Shown here piece by piece: positions 53,381 to 62,198 of a stretch of 64,000 bases of DNA. The DNA is from Arthrobacter crystallopoietes BAB-32 (GTDB lineage: Bacteria > Actinomycetota > Actinomycetes > Actinomycetales > Micrococcaceae): positions 1 through 64,000 of the forward strand of contig NZ_ANPE02000109.1 of assembly GCF_000328305.2 (NCBI RefSeq), read 5' to 3'. The notes under the pieces were generated by a model. It searched no databases. It saw only the letters and a list, made by a program, of their open reading frames with translations, and was not told the DNA's origin. The position numbers were made by a program, and so were the translations under genes. Numbering within the stretch: the first letter of the stretch is position 1; every line of letters starts with the position of its first letter.

Positions 53381-54595
53381 ATGGCTGAGGCATTCCTGGT
53401 TGGCGGAGCGCGGACCCCTGTGGGCCGCTATGGCGGGGCGTTGTCGTCGGTCCGTCCGGACGATCTGGCCGCGCTGGTGGTCAAGGAGGCCGTCCACCGT
53501 GCCGGCATCGATCCGGACGCGGTGGACGAAGTGATCCTGGGCAATGCCAACGGCGCCGGCGAGGAGAACCGCAATGTCGCCCGCATGGCCTGGCTGCTGG
53601 CCGGCTACGCGGACCATGTCCCGGGCATCACGGTGAACCGGCTCTGCGCCTCCGGCCTGAGCGCAATCATCCAGGCTTCGCACATGATCAAGGCCGGCGC
53701 CGCTGACATCGTGGTCGCCGGCGGCGTGGAGTCCATGAGCCGGGCCCCGTGGGTGCAGGAGAAGCCCGCGAAGGCCTTCGCCAAGCCCGGCGAGCAGTTC
53801 GACACGTCCATCGGGTGGCGCTTCGTGAACCACCGCTTCACGCACGGGGACCTGTCCCGCGGCGGCAAGATGACCTACTCGATGCCGGAGACGGCCGAGG
53901 AAGTTGCCGAGGTCTACAACATCTCGCGTGAGGATGCCGACGCCTTCGCCGTCCAGTCGCACGAGCGGGCCATCGCCGCCATTGAGGGCGGCCGGCTGAA
54001 GGAAGAAATCGTCCCGGTGGCCGTCCATGGCCGCAAGGGAGCGACCACCATGGTCGAAACCGACGAGGGGCCCCGCCCGGGCACCAGCATGGAGGTCCTG
54101 GCCGGGCTGAAATCCATCATCAAGCCCGGCGGCGTGGTCACGGCCGGCAACTCCAGTTCGCTTAACGACGGCGCCTCCGCGATCGTGGTCGCCTCCGAGG
54201 CCGCGGTGCAGAAGTTCGGTTTGTCTCCGCGGGCCCGGATCGTGGAGGGTGCCTCGGCCGGTGTCGCCCCGGAAATCATGGGCATCGGCCCCGTCCCGGC
54301 CACCCGGAAGGTGCTGGACAAGGCCGGCTGGAGCATCGAGGACCTGGGCGCCGTCGAACTGAACGAGGCCTTTGCCACCCAGTCCCTGGCCGTGCTGCGG
54401 GACCTGAAGCTGGACCAGTCCATTGTCAACAACGACGGCGGGGCCATCGCTTTGGGGCATCCGCTCGGTTCCAGCGGCTCCCGTCTGGTCGTCACCCTGC
54501 TCGGCCGCATGGAGCGCGAAAACGCCAACCGCGGCCTGGCCACCATGTGCGTCGGCGTCGGCCAGGGCACCTCGATGATCGTCGAGCGGGTCTGA
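53381..54595 (+). CDS. Acetyl-CoA acyltransferase (thiolase)
   Basis: This 404-residue thiolase cleaves 3-oxoacyl-CoA. The nucleophilic cysteine is in VNRLCASGLSAII near residue 90, the catalytic histidine is in ALGHPLGSSGSRLVVTLL, and the second cysteine is in ATMCVGVGQGTSMIVE. It could act on 3-oxoadipyl-CoA (PaaJ role) or on fatty acyl-CoA. The operator shared with paaZ supports a phenylacetate role. A GAGGG site precedes the ATG by eight bases. It overlaps the enoyl-CoA hydratase gene by one base (TGATG). Confidence 0.93.
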   Translation: MAEAFLVGGARTPVGRYGGALSSVRPDDLAALVVKEAVHRAGIDPDAVDEVILGNANGAGEENRNVARMAWLLAGYADHVPGITVNRLCASGLSAIIQASHMIKAGAADIVVAGGVESMSRAPWVQEKPAKAFAKPGEQFDTSIGWRFVNHRFTHGDLSRGGKMTYSMPETAEEVAEVYNISREDADAFAVQSHERAIAAIEGGRLKEEIVPVAVHGRKGATTMVETDEGPRPGTSMEVLAGLKSIIKPGGVVTAGNSSSLNDGASAIVVASEAAVQKFGLSPRARIVEGASAGVAPEIMGIGPVPATRKVLDKAGWSIEDLGAVELNEAFATQSLAVLRDLKLDQSIVNNDGGAIALGHPLGSSGSRLVVTLLGRMERENANRGLATMCVGVGQGTSMIVERV

Positions 54596-55377
54596 TGCTG
54601 TTCGCCTCCCACGAATTCAAGACGCTGCTGGTCGACGAGCGGGACGACCGCGTCCACGTCAAGCTGAACCGGCCCGAGGTCCGCAACGCGATCGACCAGG
54701 CGATGGTCGATGAGCTGCACGCCATCTGCTCCGTCCTGGAACGAGAACCGCGGATCCTGATCCTCTCCGGAACCGAGGCTAACGGCAAAGGCATCTTCGC
54801 CTCCGGCGCCGATATCGCCCAGCTGCGCGAGCGCCGCCGCGAGGATGCACTGGCCGGCATCAACTCCACCATCTTCAATCGCATCGCCCAGCTGCCCATG
54901 CCGGTGATCGCAGCCCTCGACGGCTTCGCCCTTGGCGGCGGGGCGGAACTGGCTTACGCCTCGGACTTCCGGATCGCGACGGAAACCGTCAAGATCGGCC
55001 AGCCCGAGACGAACCTCGGGATTATGGCCGCGGCCGGTGCCACTTGGCGGCTGAAGGAACTGGTCGGCGAACCGCTGGCCAAGGAGATCCTGCTCGCCGG
55101 CCGGATCCTCAACGCCGAGGAAGCCCTCGCGGCCCGGCTGATCACCGAAATCCACCCGGCAGGGCAGCTCATCGACGCCGCCCACGCGCTCGCGGACCGG
55201 ATCGCCGCCCAGGACCCCCTGGCCGTGCGCATCACCAAGAGCGTTTTCCATACCCCGCGGGAGGTCCACCCCGTGATCGACACCATCGCCCAGGGGATCC
55301 TGTTCGAATCCGAGGCGAAGTTCGACCGCATGCAGGCCTTCCTGGACAAGAAGAAAGACAGCAGGCAGAACAAATGA
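54595..55377 (+). CDS. Enoyl-CoA hydratase/isomerase
   Basis: This 260-residue crotonase-fold enzyme hydrates 2-enoyl-CoA. The oxyanion-hole motif IFASGADIAQLRE is near residue 65, and DGFALGGGAELAYASDFRIA with the catalytic glutamate in GQPETNLGIMAAAGATWRL follows near 105-145. A glutamate in this second position fits a hydratase rather than an isomerase. It is translationally coupled to the thiolase upstream and overlaps the dehydrogenase downstream by ATGA. A PaaF-like role is likely. Confidence 0.92.
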   Translation: MLFASHEFKTLLVDERDDRVHVKLNRPEVRNAIDQAMVDELHAICSVLEREPRILILSGTEANGKGIFASGADIAQLRERRREDALAGINSTIFNRIAQLPMPVIAALDGFALGGGAELAYASDFRIATETVKIGQPETNLGIMAAAGATWRLKELVGEPLAKEILLAGRILNAEEALAARLITEIHPAGQLIDAAHALADRIAAQDPLAVRITKSVFHTPREVHPVIDTIAQGILFESEAKFDRMQAFLDKKKDSRQNK

Positions 55378-56237
55378 ACGCAGTTGAGTCAGTACCGGGC
55401 AAGGTCGGCGTCCTGGGTGGCGGCCGGATGGGGGCAGGCATCGCGCACGCCTTCCTGACCGCCGGGGCGAACGTCGTCGTCGTCGAACGGGATGACGAAG
55501 CGGCCGAGGGCGCGCGCCGCCGCGTGACCGATGCCCTGCTTAAGAGCGTGGAGCGGGGGACCACCACGGAGTCCATCGGCCAGCTCACCGAGCGGCTGGC
55601 CGTGGCCGTGAACTACTCATCGTTCGCCGACTGCGGCCTCGTGGTGGAGGCAGTGCCGGAGGACTTCGAGCTCAAATCCACCGCGCTGAAGGCGGTTGAG
55701 GCCCAGCTCGCCCCCACCGCCTGGCTTGCCAGCAACACCTCCTCGCTGTCCATCGGCAAGCTGGCGGACCAGCTGCAGCGCCCGGGCAGCTTCTGCGGCC
55801 TGCACTTCTTCAACCCGGTCCCGGCATCGCAGCTGGTGGAGGTAGTCCTGGCGCCCAAGACCTCCACGGAGCTTGCCGCCGCCTCCAAGGCCTGGGTCGA
55901 GGCACTCAACAAAACTGCCGTCGTCGTACACGATGCCCCCGGCTTTGCCTCCTCCCGGCTGGGCGTGGCGATCGCGCTCGAAGCCATGCGGATGGTCGAA
56001 GAGGGCGTCGCCTCCGCCGAGGATATCGATGCCGCCATGGTGCTCGGTTACAAGCACCCCGTTGGGCCGCTCAAGACCACGGACATCGTGGGGCTGGACG
56101 TCCGCCTGGGCATCGCCGAGTACCTGCACTCCACCCTCGGGGAGCGGTTCGCGCCGCCGCAGATCCTGCGGGACAAGGTGGCCAACGGTGAACTTGGCCG
56201 TAAGACGGGCAAGGGTTTCTTCACCTGGAACGACTGA
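55374..56237 (+). CDS. 3-hydroxyacyl-CoA dehydrogenase
   Basis: The 287-residue protein has the NAD-binding loop VGVLGGGRMGAGIAHAFL at residues 11-28, the catalytic histidine in GLHFFNPVPASQLVEVV and the C-terminal domain signature GYKHPVGPLKTTDIVGLDVRLGIAEYLH. It oxidises 3-hydroxyacyl-CoA, such as 3-hydroxyadipyl-CoA (PaaH) or 3-hydroxybutyryl-CoA. It is the last gene of the three-gene operon and is followed by a strong terminator. Confidence 0.93.
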   Translation: MNAVESVPGKVGVLGGGRMGAGIAHAFLTAGANVVVVERDDEAAEGARRRVTDALLKSVERGTTTESIGQLTERLAVAVNYSSFADCGLVVEAVPEDFELKSTALKAVEAQLAPTAWLASNTSSLSIGKLADQLQRPGSFCGLHFFNPVPASQLVEVVLAPKTSTELAAASKAWVEALNKTAVVVHDAPGFASSRLGVAIALEAMRMVEEGVASAEDIDAAMVLGYKHPVGPLKTTDIVGLDVRLGIAEYLHSTLGERFAPPQILRDKVANGELGRKTGKGFFTWND

Positions 56238-56248
56238 CCCTTCGGCAT

Positions 56249-56297
56249 GACAGAGCGGGCCGCCCTGCCGGAAAGCATCCGGCAAGGCGGCCCTGTC
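56249..56297. terminator. Bidirectional terminator after the beta-oxidation operon
   Basis: GGGCCGCC-C-TGCCGG (56257-56271) pairs with CCGGCA-A-GGCGGCCC (56279-56293), with outer CAG/CTG pairs. It lies between convergent genes, 12 bases past the dehydrogenase stop. Confidence 0.85.
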
Positions 56298-56328
56298 CCT
56301 TTGCCCGGCGCAGCCGCGGCTGTGAAGA

Positions 56329-57183
56329 TCAGCGGCGGAGGTCCCCGACCAGCTGCTTGAGCTCTCCGGCGTAGCCCTTCTTGTAGCCTTCGACCGTCGG
56401 ATGGAAATCCCGGTATGAATCAGCGGACCCGTAATTGAGCCATGGCGCCGGTGAGCCGATTCCGTGCCGCTCGAACCTCTCCGTCACATCGACGTACACC
56501 GCCTGCGGCGACCGGTCCGCGGCCTCTTCGATGACGCCGTTCAGGCGGTCCACACCCTCATTGAAGATCTCGGCGGCCTCCGGCGATAGCGGGCTGGCGC
56601 TGCCTGCCTTGGTGGAGAACAAGTGCGGATAGCCAACGGCGGCGATGGTGGCATCCGGTGCCGCAGCCCCGAGCTGCCCGTACAGTTTCTGCAGGTCGGG
56701 CAGCACCTGCGCTCGCGCGGTTTCGTAGCCGTTGTCCACCGCCGTCTGGCAGACCGCCGCGGGCTGGGTTGCGCACGCCAGGATGACGGCGCTGAAATCG
56801 ACGTCGTTTCCTCCTGCCGTCACGGTCACGAGGTCGGTCTGCGCTCCCAACGCCCCCGAGCCATAGGCCGCCGCGGCCTGTTGCATTGCGTGCTTCGCGG
56901 TTGCCCCCGCGCAGGCGAAATTACCGTCCAGTGCCACGCCCGGGCGTTCTTCGAGGTATTCCGCGTAGCCCGGACCGGAGGCGAAGCAGCCCTGGGCCTT
57001 TGCGGCCAGTTCCCCGGTGCCGATGCCGGCGGAGTAGGAGTCGCCCAGGACCACCAGATCCACGGTTTCGGAGTGGGCGGAGGCCGGTGCTACCGCGGAT
57101 CCGCCGATCAGCCCGGCCACCAGGAAGGATACTGCCCCGAAGCGCTTTGCGTGGCCTTTGCGGCCGAAGGTGAAAGAAGTCAT
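56329..57183 (-). CDS. Secreted SGNH/GDSL-family hydrolase
   Basis: The 284-residue precursor has a signal peptide (basic start, FGAVSFLVAGLIGGSAVA, then PASA|HSE, cleavage after residue 36). The mature enzyme shows block I VVLGDSYSAGIGTG (Ser49), block III TVTAGGNDVDFS and block V YRDFHPTVEGY with the catalytic Asp and His. Four cysteines probably form disulfides outside the cell. It is likely a lipase or esterase of the Streptomyces scabies/Rv0518 type. ATG 57183 fits a leaderless promoter. Confidence 0.9.
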   Translation of the reverse strand: MTSFTFGRKGHAKRFGAVSFLVAGLIGGSAVAPASAHSETVDLVVLGDSYSAGIGTGELAAKAQGCFASGPGYAEYLEERPGVALDGNFACAGATAKHAMQQAAAAYGSGALGAQTDLVTVTAGGNDVDFSAVILACATQPAAVCQTAVDNGYETARAQVLPDLQKLYGQLGAAAPDATIAAVGYPHLFSTKAGSASPLSPEAAEIFNEGVDRLNGVIEEAADRSPQAVYVDVTERFERHGIGSPAPWLNYGSADSYRDFHPTVEGYKKGYAGELKQLVGDLRR

Positions 57184-57189
57184 GCGAAC

Positions 57190-57219
57190 AAAATACCCCG
57201 GCGCGGCGGCGCTTAGGAT
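57190..57219. promoter_or_regulatory. Back-to-back leaderless promoters for SGNH hydrolase and GNAT genes
   Basis: TATTTT on the minus strand (57190-57195) lies six bases before ATG 57183, and TAGGAT on the plus strand (57214-57219) lies six bases before ATG 57226. Each -10 hexamer falls where the -35 region of the other promoter would be, so only one can be bound by RNA polymerase at a time. Confidence 0.55.
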
Positions 57220-57225
57220 GAAGCC

Positions 57226-57855
57226 ATGCCCCTTTTCGAGCCGCTGAACTTGACCGGCAAGTACGTGCGCCTGCAGCCCTTGCAGCGGCGTCACATGGCC
57301 GATCTGGAAGACGCCGTCCGCGACGGCGAATTATGGAACCTCTGGTACACCCGCGTGCCGTCGCCGGAAACCATGGAACTGGAGATCCGCCGTCGGATGG
57401 AAAAGCAGGACCAGGGCACCATGGTGCCGTTCACCATCCGGCGGCTTGCCGACGAGGCCGCGCTCGGCATGACCACGTTCTGCAATATCGACGCCGATAC
57501 GCCGCGCGTGGAGATCGGCTACACCTGGCTGCGCGCCAGCGCCCAGGGCAGCGGCGCCAACGCGGACTGCAAGATGCTGCTCATGACCCACGCGTTCGAG
57601 CAGCTCGGCTGCCGCGCCGTCGAGTTCCGCACGCACTGGATGAACCACCCGTCCCGCGCCGCCATTGAACGGCTTGGCGCCAAGCAGGACGGCGTGCTGC
57701 GCAACCACACCAGGATGCCGGACGGGACGGTGCGGGACACGGTGGTCTACTCCGTCCTGGACACTGAGTGGCCGATCGTCAAACGCGGCCTGCAGGCCCG
57801 GCTGGACAAGCCCCGGCAGTCCGGTTCCCCAACACCGGGGAAGGGCCGGCGGTGA
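57226..57855 (+). CDS. GNAT-family acetyltransferase (RimJ/RimL-like)
   Basis: This 209-residue protein matches the RimJ/RimL-type GNAT group (Acetyltransf_3): LTGKYVRLQPLQRRHMADLEDAV at the start, IGYTWLRASAQGSGANADCKMLLMTHAFEQLGCRAVEFRTHWMNHPSRAAIERLGAKQDG through the acetyl-CoA region, and DTVVYSVLDTEWP at the end. Such enzymes acetylate the N-termini of proteins or other amines; the target is unknown. It is followed 25 bases later by a phosphatase gene on the same strand. Confidence 0.88.
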   Translation: MPLFEPLNLTGKYVRLQPLQRRHMADLEDAVRDGELWNLWYTRVPSPETMELEIRRRMEKQDQGTMVPFTIRRLADEAALGMTTFCNIDADTPRVEIGYTWLRASAQGSGANADCKMLLMTHAFEQLGCRAVEFRTHWMNHPSRAAIERLGAKQDGVLRNHTRMPDGTVRDTVVYSVLDTEWPIVKRGLQARLDKPRQSGSPTPGKGRR

Positions 57856-57880
57856 CCTCGAGGCTGGACCGGATCCGGCC

Positions 57881-58558
57881 ATGGGCTGGGACGGCGCAGT
57901 GAACGCGCGGCTGATTGCCGGGGACATCTACGGCATGGGCCGCTCGGAGTGGCTCACCGAGGCAGGCTGGCGGCAAATGTACGACGACGGCGTGCGCACC
58001 GTTGTGGACCTGCGGAACCTTGGGGAGCGCTCGCCGCGCCATACGGATCCGGTGGTGCCGCCGGAGGCCAGGTCCATGTTCACGCTGCTGAACTGTCCGA
58101 CGGAAGAGCCCGACCACGAGGAATTCCGCCGGCTGGCCGGACCGTACATGTCCCACCCGCGGCACTTTCCGGACAATCTGCGGCTGTTCCCGTCCAACAT
58201 CGTTGCCGTCGCCCGCGTCCTCGCCGAGGCCCAGGGCGCCGTGGTGGTGCACTGCTCCGCCGGCCGCGACCGGACCGGACTGATCGCCACGTTGCTGCTG
58301 CAGCTGCGCGGGGAGTCCGCGCAGGCTATTGCGGACCACTACGAGTTCGGGCTGCGCGGGATCAATGAGTGGCACCGGATCAGTCCGTACCGCCACCCGG
58401 TGGAGCGGTACATCTCGGGGCCGGCGTTGGAAGCGCGGGTCGAGGACACGCGCAACGCGCTGCTGGAGCTGGTTGCCGGCCTCGATGCCGGACGGTACCT
58501 GACCGAGCACGGGCTGGAGCTGGAGGAACTGGAGCGGCTGCGCCGGCGGCTGCACTGA
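57881..58558 (+). CDS. Tyrosine/dual-specificity protein phosphatase
   Basis: The 225-residue protein has the Cys-phosphatase loop VVVHCSAGRDRTGLIATLLL (H-C-X5-R) and an upstream YDDGVRTVVDLRNLGERS region typical of the DUF-type tyrosine phosphatases related to MptpB. The general-acid aspartate is not obvious. The start is most likely ATG 57881, although GTG 57899 is in frame. Function in signalling or phosphoinositide-type substrates is possible for the family; nothing in the context decides. Confidence 0.87.
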   Translation: MGWDGAVNARLIAGDIYGMGRSEWLTEAGWRQMYDDGVRTVVDLRNLGERSPRHTDPVVPPEARSMFTLLNCPTEEPDHEEFRRLAGPYMSHPRHFPDNLRLFPSNIVAVARVLAEAQGAVVVHCSAGRDRTGLIATLLLQLRGESAQAIADHYEFGLRGINEWHRISPYRHPVERYISGPALEARVEDTRNALLELVAGLDAGRYLTEHGLELEELERLRRRLH

Positions 58559-58622
58559 CACCGGACCAGCTGCCCGCACGGAATGCCCCTGCACTCCGGG
58601 TGTTCTTCATGTAGGCTGGTGA

Positions 58623-58644
58623 CGTTACCGAACGACCGTTCAGT
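58623..58644. promoter_or_regulatory. TetR/PaaR-type operator in the paaZ promoter
   Basis: ACCGAACGACCGTTCAGT starts at 58627. It fits the palindromic core ACCGNNCGNNCGGT with one change and matches the site before the thiolase operon over 17 positions with a single difference. A TAGGCT -10 hexamer lies just upstream at 58612-58617, so a bound repressor would cover the transcription start. Confidence 0.7.
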
Positions 58645-58701
58645 TTGTTTATCGTCCGCGGGAGGCTGGACGCTGCGCGGGAAAGGGAAAGGCAGTCAAC
58701 G

Positions 58702-60774
58702 ATGACCTCAACCACTGTTGGCCTTGATTATGTTCCGAGTTTTGTCCGGGACTCCTGGTGGACGCCGGAGACCGCAGCGGCGGGCGCCGAGGTCCGCGAC
58801 GCCAGCACCGGCGAAGTGCTGGCACAGGTAAGCACCGAAGGACTGGATCTGGCCGCCGTCGTTAATCACGGCCGCACGGTGGGCCAGGCCGAGCTGGGCA
58901 AGCTCACTTTCCACCAGCGGGCCCTGAAGCTCAAGGAGCTGGCGCAGTTCCTCAACGGACACCGCGAAGCGCTGTACGAGATCTCGCACCGCTCCGGCGC
59001 GACCAAGATCGACAACATGATCGATATCGACGGCGGCATCGGCGTGCTCTTCACCTTCGGCTCCAAGGGCCGCCGCGAACTGCCGAACTCGCAGGTTGTC
59101 GTCGATGGGCCCATGGAGGTCCTCTCCAAGGACGGCTCCTTCGTCGGCGAGCACATCTACACCCGCATCCCCGGCGTCGCGGTCCAGATCAACGCCTTCA
59201 ACTTCCCGGTGTGGGGCATGCTGGAGAAATTCGCTCCGGCCTTCATCGCCGGTGTTCCCACCATCGTCAAGCCCGCGACGCCCACCGGCTACATCACCGC
59301 CGCAGCCGTGAAGCTGATCGTCGAATCCAACATCCTGCCGGCGGGCGCGCTGCAGCTGATCTCCGGATCCGCCCGGGACCTGCTGGACCATCTGGACTAC
59401 CGCGATGCCGTGGCCTTCACCGGCTCGGCCGATACCGCCAACAAGCTCAAGTCGCACCCGAACGTGGCGCAGGGCGGCATCCGCTTCACCGCGGAGGCAG
59501 ACTCGCTCAACGCCGCGATCCTCGGGCCCGATGCCGCACCGGGCACGCCGGAGTTCGACGCTTTCATCAAGTCCCTGGTCACCGAGATGACGGCGAAGGC
59601 CGGCCAGAAGTGCACCTCAATCCGCCGCACCATCGTGCCGAAGGACAGGATCCAGGACGTGGTTGACGCCGTTCAGGCGCGAATCGACGAGCGCGTGGTG
59701 CTCGGCGACCCCCGCGCCGAGGGCGTCACGATGGGCGCCCTCGCTTCGGTGGAGCAGCTTGCCGATGTGCGCGCGGCCGTCCAGGAAATGCTCGACGCCG
59801 GCGGCGAACTCGCGTACGGCACGCTGGATGCTCCGAAGGTCACGCGCCAGGACGGCAGCGTGGGGGAAGCCGAAGGCGGTGCCTTTATGTCCCCGGTCCT
59901 GCTGACCTGGCAGGATGCCGAAGCCGAGGCGGTCCATTCCCGCGAAGCGTTCGGACCGGTCTCTTCCGTGATCGGCTACGAGGACCTCGACGACGCGATC
60001 CGGCTCGCTGCCATGGGCTCGGGCTCGCTGGTGGCCACGGTGGCCACGAATGACCCGGAGGCTGCCCGCCGCCTGGTCACCGGCATCGCCGCCCACCACG
60101 GCCGGGTCCTGGTGCTCAACCGCGAGGATGCCCGCACGTCCACCGGACACGGTTCCCCGGTGCCGCACCTGGTCCATGGCGGTCCGGGCCGCGCCGGGGG
60201 CGGCGAGGAACTCGGCGGCATCCGCTCCGTCCTGCATCACATGCAACGCACCGCCGTCCAGGGATCGCCGAACATGCTGACCGCAATCACCGGCGTCTGG
60301 CATACCGGCGCCGACCGCAATTTCGACGACGTGCACCCGTTCCGCAAGAACCTGGCCAAGCTGAAGATCGGCGACGCGCTGCGCTCGGACCTGCGCCAGG
60401 TGACGCTGGAAGACATCACCGCCTTCGCCAATTCCACCGGCGATACGTTCTACGCCCACACCAACCAGGCGGCGGCTGAAGCGAACCCGTTCTTCCCCGG
60501 CATTGTCGCCCATGGCTATCTGCTGCTCTCCTGGGGCGCGGGTCTCTTCGTGGAACCGGCTCCGGGCCCGGTGCTGGCGAACTACGGCCTCGAAAACCTG
60601 CGGTTCATCACGCCGGTTGCCGCCGGCGACTCGATCCGCGTCACGCTGACTGCCAAGAAGATCACTCCGCGCGAGACGGATGAGTACGGCGAGGTGGCCT
60701 GGGATGCAGTGCTGACCAACCAGAACGACGAGATCGTGGCGACCTACGATGTGCTGACCCTGGTCGAGAAGTAG
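58702..60774 (+). CDS. paaZ: Bifunctional oxepin-CoA hydrolase/3-oxo-5,6-dehydrosuberyl-CoA semialdehyde dehydrogenase
   Basis: PaaZ opens the oxepin-CoA ring in phenylacetate catabolism and oxidises the aldehyde. The 690-residue fusion has an aldehyde dehydrogenase domain to about residue 520, with the nucleophile in TAKAGQKCTSIRRTIVP and the NAD region GVPTIVKPATPTGY. A MaoC-type hydratase follows (ITAFANSTGDTFYAHTNQAAAEANPFFPGIVAHGYLLLSW). Both active sites look intact. ATG 58702 is chosen; ten bases upstream is AAAGG. Genes paaABCDE and paaG are not in the window, so the pathway is split. Confidence 0.94.
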   Translation: MTSTTVGLDYVPSFVRDSWWTPETAAAGAEVRDASTGEVLAQVSTEGLDLAAVVNHGRTVGQAELGKLTFHQRALKLKELAQFLNGHREALYEISHRSGATKIDNMIDIDGGIGVLFTFGSKGRRELPNSQVVVDGPMEVLSKDGSFVGEHIYTRIPGVAVQINAFNFPVWGMLEKFAPAFIAGVPTIVKPATPTGYITAAAVKLIVESNILPAGALQLISGSARDLLDHLDYRDAVAFTGSADTANKLKSHPNVAQGGIRFTAEADSLNAAILGPDAAPGTPEFDAFIKSLVTEMTAKAGQKCTSIRRTIVPKDRIQDVVDAVQARIDERVVLGDPRAEGVTMGALASVEQLADVRAAVQEMLDAGGELAYGTLDAPKVTRQDGSVGEAEGGAFMSPVLLTWQDAEAEAVHSREAFGPVSSVIGYEDLDDAIRLAAMGSGSLVATVATNDPEAARRLVTGIAAHHGRVLVLNREDARTSTGHGSPVPHLVHGGPGRAGGGEELGGIRSVLHHMQRTAVQGSPNMLTAITGVWHTGADRNFDDVHPFRKNLAKLKIGDALRSDLRQVTLEDITAFANSTGDTFYAHTNQAAAEANPFFPGIVAHGYLLLSWGAGLFVEPAPGPVLANYGLENLRFITPVAAGDSIRVTLTAKKITPRETDEYGEVAWDAVLTNQNDEIVATYDVLTLVEK

Positions 60775-60779
60775 GTCAG

Positions 60780-61427
60780 CTAACTGCCGGCAGGGTAGGC
60801 AAGTTCGCGCGGACGGTCCTGGACTCTCAGGGCCGTCCGCCATTTAACCAGCCCGAGCAGGTACGCGGCGACGGACGCGGCGGCGTAGAGGACGGCGAGG
60901 TTCGGCGCCCCTGCCGCCGTGACGCTGGCAAGGTTGAGGAGCGCAAAGCCCACGCCGATCGACCAGGCGTCGGCGATGCCGTACGCCAGGCCGAGGTAGA
61001 TGACCAGCGGGAGCGCGGAAAGCACTGCGTGGACGAGCAGGTCCGGCCCGATGACGGCCAGCAGCTCAAGCCCCGAAAACCCCTTGATCAGGGCGAAGAG
61101 GACCAGCAGTCCGGCGCCGATTCCCCATTCCTCCGCCGTCGCGCGCCGGACCGGCAGCATTCCGCCATGGGTCCTGCGGCCGCTCCACCAGCGCCAGGCT
61201 CCGTAGGTACAGACGGCAGGCAGGAGCAGGTCGCCCATGCCCAGCTCCGGCTGTCCTGAGGCGAGACCGAAGAGCAGGAACAGTGCCACGCCGGCGCCCA
61301 GCGGGAGCCAGGCCCACCGATGGCGGCAGGCGAAAAGAGCCGTAGAGGCAATTGTGAGTGCGGAAAGCGCGACCGTCAGCCCGATAAGCAGCCCGGTTCC
61401 CCCAGTGAAATCCCCAAACCAGTCCAA
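60780..61427 (-). CDS. Multi-pass membrane protein (possibly PnuC-like)
   Basis: This 215-residue protein has about seven hydrophobic segments. YGAWRWWSGRR and LPLVIYLGLAYGIADAWSIGVGFALLNL resemble the WxxW and helix layout of PnuC vitamin transporters, but the match is weak. The TTG start has GGGGGA five bases upstream. It is convergent with paaZ, with five bases between stops. I would label it uncharacterised. Confidence 0.6.
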   Translation of the reverse strand: MDWFGDFTGGTGLLIGLTVALSALTIASTALFACRHRWAWLPLGAGVALFLLFGLASGQPELGMGDLLLPAVCTYGAWRWWSGRRTHGGMLPVRRATAEEWGIGAGLLVLFALIKGFSGLELLAVIGPDLLVHAVLSALPLVIYLGLAYGIADAWSIGVGFALLNLASVTAAGAPNLAVLYAAASVAAYLLGLVKWRTALRVQDRPRELAYPAGS

Positions 61428-61527
61428 GACGTCCCCCTGACGCGAAGTGGTTGATGCAAGGTTAGCAGGGTGCGCACCACCGGGACAGGGGCAAGGAAGG
61501 GACTGCCATCCTGGGCAGCAGAGAGAG

Positions 61528-62157
61528 CTAGGCGATGACGCGGGCCGCGGCCGGGAGATGGAGCCCGTCGAAAATCATGGACACCAGGTCGTCCGCGAGT
61601 TTCTCGGCCGTGAGTTTGCCGCCGGGCTTGTACCATTCCACGATCGAGTTGATCGTGCCGAAGAGCAGCCGTGTGGTGGTGCGCGGATCGATGTCCCCGC
61701 GGAGGCGCCCTTCATCGCGGGCCGCCTCCACCAGGGCCGCCACCTTGTGGTCGAACTGGCGGCGGCGTTCCAAGGCGGTACGTTCTATCTCGGTGTTGCC
61801 GCGGAGCCGCAGCAGCAGCGTGACATAGGGCAGTTTGCTGGTCAGGACCTCGATGGTCCGCCGGACCACGAATTCCAGCCGGTCGTCGGCCCGGCCGGAG
61901 GAGGCGCCAGGCTCGTCCAGAATCGCTTCCAGCGAGCCCAACGCCTCGTCCAGGGCGAGCCTGAGCAGATCGCCCTTCGACGGCACGTGATGATAGATCG
62001 CGCTCTTGGAAATACCGAGGTTCTCCGCCAGGATTCCCATCGACGTCGCTTCGTAGCCATGCTTGTTGAAGACGGCCACAGCAACGTTGAGTACGGATTG
62101 CTGGTCATAGCCCGGGCGTCCTCGCCGGGCGGGTTCCTGGCCGTTATTCTTCACCAT
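61528..62157 (-). CDS. paaR: TetR-family regulator, probably PaaR
   Basis: This 209-residue repressor begins with a TetR helix-turn-helix (QSVLNVAVAVFNKHGYEATSMGILAENLGISKSAIYHHVPSKGDLL) and has a helical ligand-binding C-terminus of the KstR2/PaaR type. It lies 41 bases after paaK on the same strand. Two near-identical operators precede paaZ and the thiolase operon, and this is the only TetR gene in the window, so it is the best candidate to bind them, with phenylacetyl-CoA as inferred effector. GTG 62154 has better AGGA spacing than ATG 62157. Confidence 0.85.
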   Translation of the reverse strand: MVKNNGQEPARRGRPGYDQQSVLNVAVAVFNKHGYEATSMGILAENLGISKSAIYHHVPSKGDLLRLALDEALGSLEAILDEPGASSGRADDRLEFVVRRTIEVLTSKLPYVTLLLRLRGNTEIERTALERRRQFDHKVAALVEAARDEGRLRGDIDPRTTTRLLFGTINSIVEWYKPGGKLTAEKLADDLVSMIFDGLHLPAAARVIA

Positions 62158-62198
62158 GGTCCTAATCTTTCCAGAGCATTCGTGCCGCTGATGGCGTT

